This document shows positions 62,136-64,000 of a stretch of 64,000 nucleotides of DNA, in pieces. The position numbers were made by a program, and so were the translations under genes. Source of the DNA: Paludisphaera borealis. GTDB lineage: Bacteria; Planctomycetota; Planctomycetia; Isosphaerales; Isosphaeraceae. Positions within the stretch are counted from its first letter, which is position 1. Each line of letters opens with the position of its first letter. The notes under the pieces were generated by a model. That model made no database searches. It was not told the DNA's origin and was given only the letters and a program-made list of their open reading frames with translations. The stretch lies in assembly GCF_001956985.1 (NCBI RefSeq), contig NZ_CP019082.1:2108001-2172000 (forward strand), in the 5' to 3' direction.

Positions 62136-64000
<1,865 letters not shown>

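Overview
This is a GC-rich 64 kb chromosomal segment that most likely comes from a planctomycete of the Isosphaeraceae type. The evidence is a DUF1559 pseudopilin with an H-X9-DG tail, a DUF1080 (3-keto-disaccharide hydrolase) lipoprotein-like protein, a PQQ-type sugar dehydrogenase, large exported proteins that begin with an Arg-rich segment and an LExR-like motif instead of a normal signal peptide, an ECF sigma factor with a membrane/C-terminal extension, and an EF-G with the SGKT-type P-loop. No rRNA, tRNA, CRISPR array, phage or transposase gene was recognised.

Layout. 1-8.9 kb: the 3' part of an FG-GAP repeat surface protein, then a four-gene efflux operon (TolC-like outer membrane factor with an apparent frameshift, HlyD/MacA-type adaptor, MacB-type ATPase, MacB-type permease). 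9-22 kb: greA, an RluA-family pseudouridine synthase, a lipoprotein, superoxide dismutase, a secreted matrixin-type protease, a two-domain esterase, a second HlyD-type adaptor with a large low-complexity insert, an NAD-dependent epimerase and an SGNH hydrolase-like protein. 21.4-31.5 kb: a class A beta-lactamase-like protein translationally coupled to a small TerB-like protein, a membrane-anchored sulfatase/phosphotransferase-fold enzyme with Thr at the nucleophile position, a minus-strand cluster (MBL hydrolase, two overlapping CX5R phosphatases, hotdog thioesterase), a GT39-like membrane protein and glycerol kinase. 31.7-43.8 kb: an MFS transporter, a polysaccharide-lyase-like protein, DUF1559 and PQQ sugar dehydrogenase genes, a beta-propeller-like exported protein, pyruvate phosphate dikinase, a DUF3179 protein and a methyltransferase. 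44-64 kb: fusA, a degenerate S26-like membrane protein, HIT and PIN-TRAM proteins, an ECF sigma factor, an alanine/LL-DAP-type aminotransferase with a leader holding two terminator-like hairpins, an HtrA protease, an uncharacterised NAKKS-GPKS family protein, RlmN, a DUF1080 protein, an MMPL transporter and the 3' part of clpC.

The most notable non-coding feature is a dispersed family of inverted repeats at four intergenic loci (25.1, 27.9, 31.5 and 54.9 kb). The same ~26-30 nt unit is always present as an inverted pair, with co-varying substitutions in the two arms of one copy and a four-unit alternating array in another. They lie only between convergent or divergent genes and resemble REP/BIME elements, but no RAYT-like transposase is in the window. 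Several well-formed intrinsic terminators (ppdK, fusA, PIN-TRAM, clpC) and sigma70-like promoters (fusA, MMPL) are also visible.
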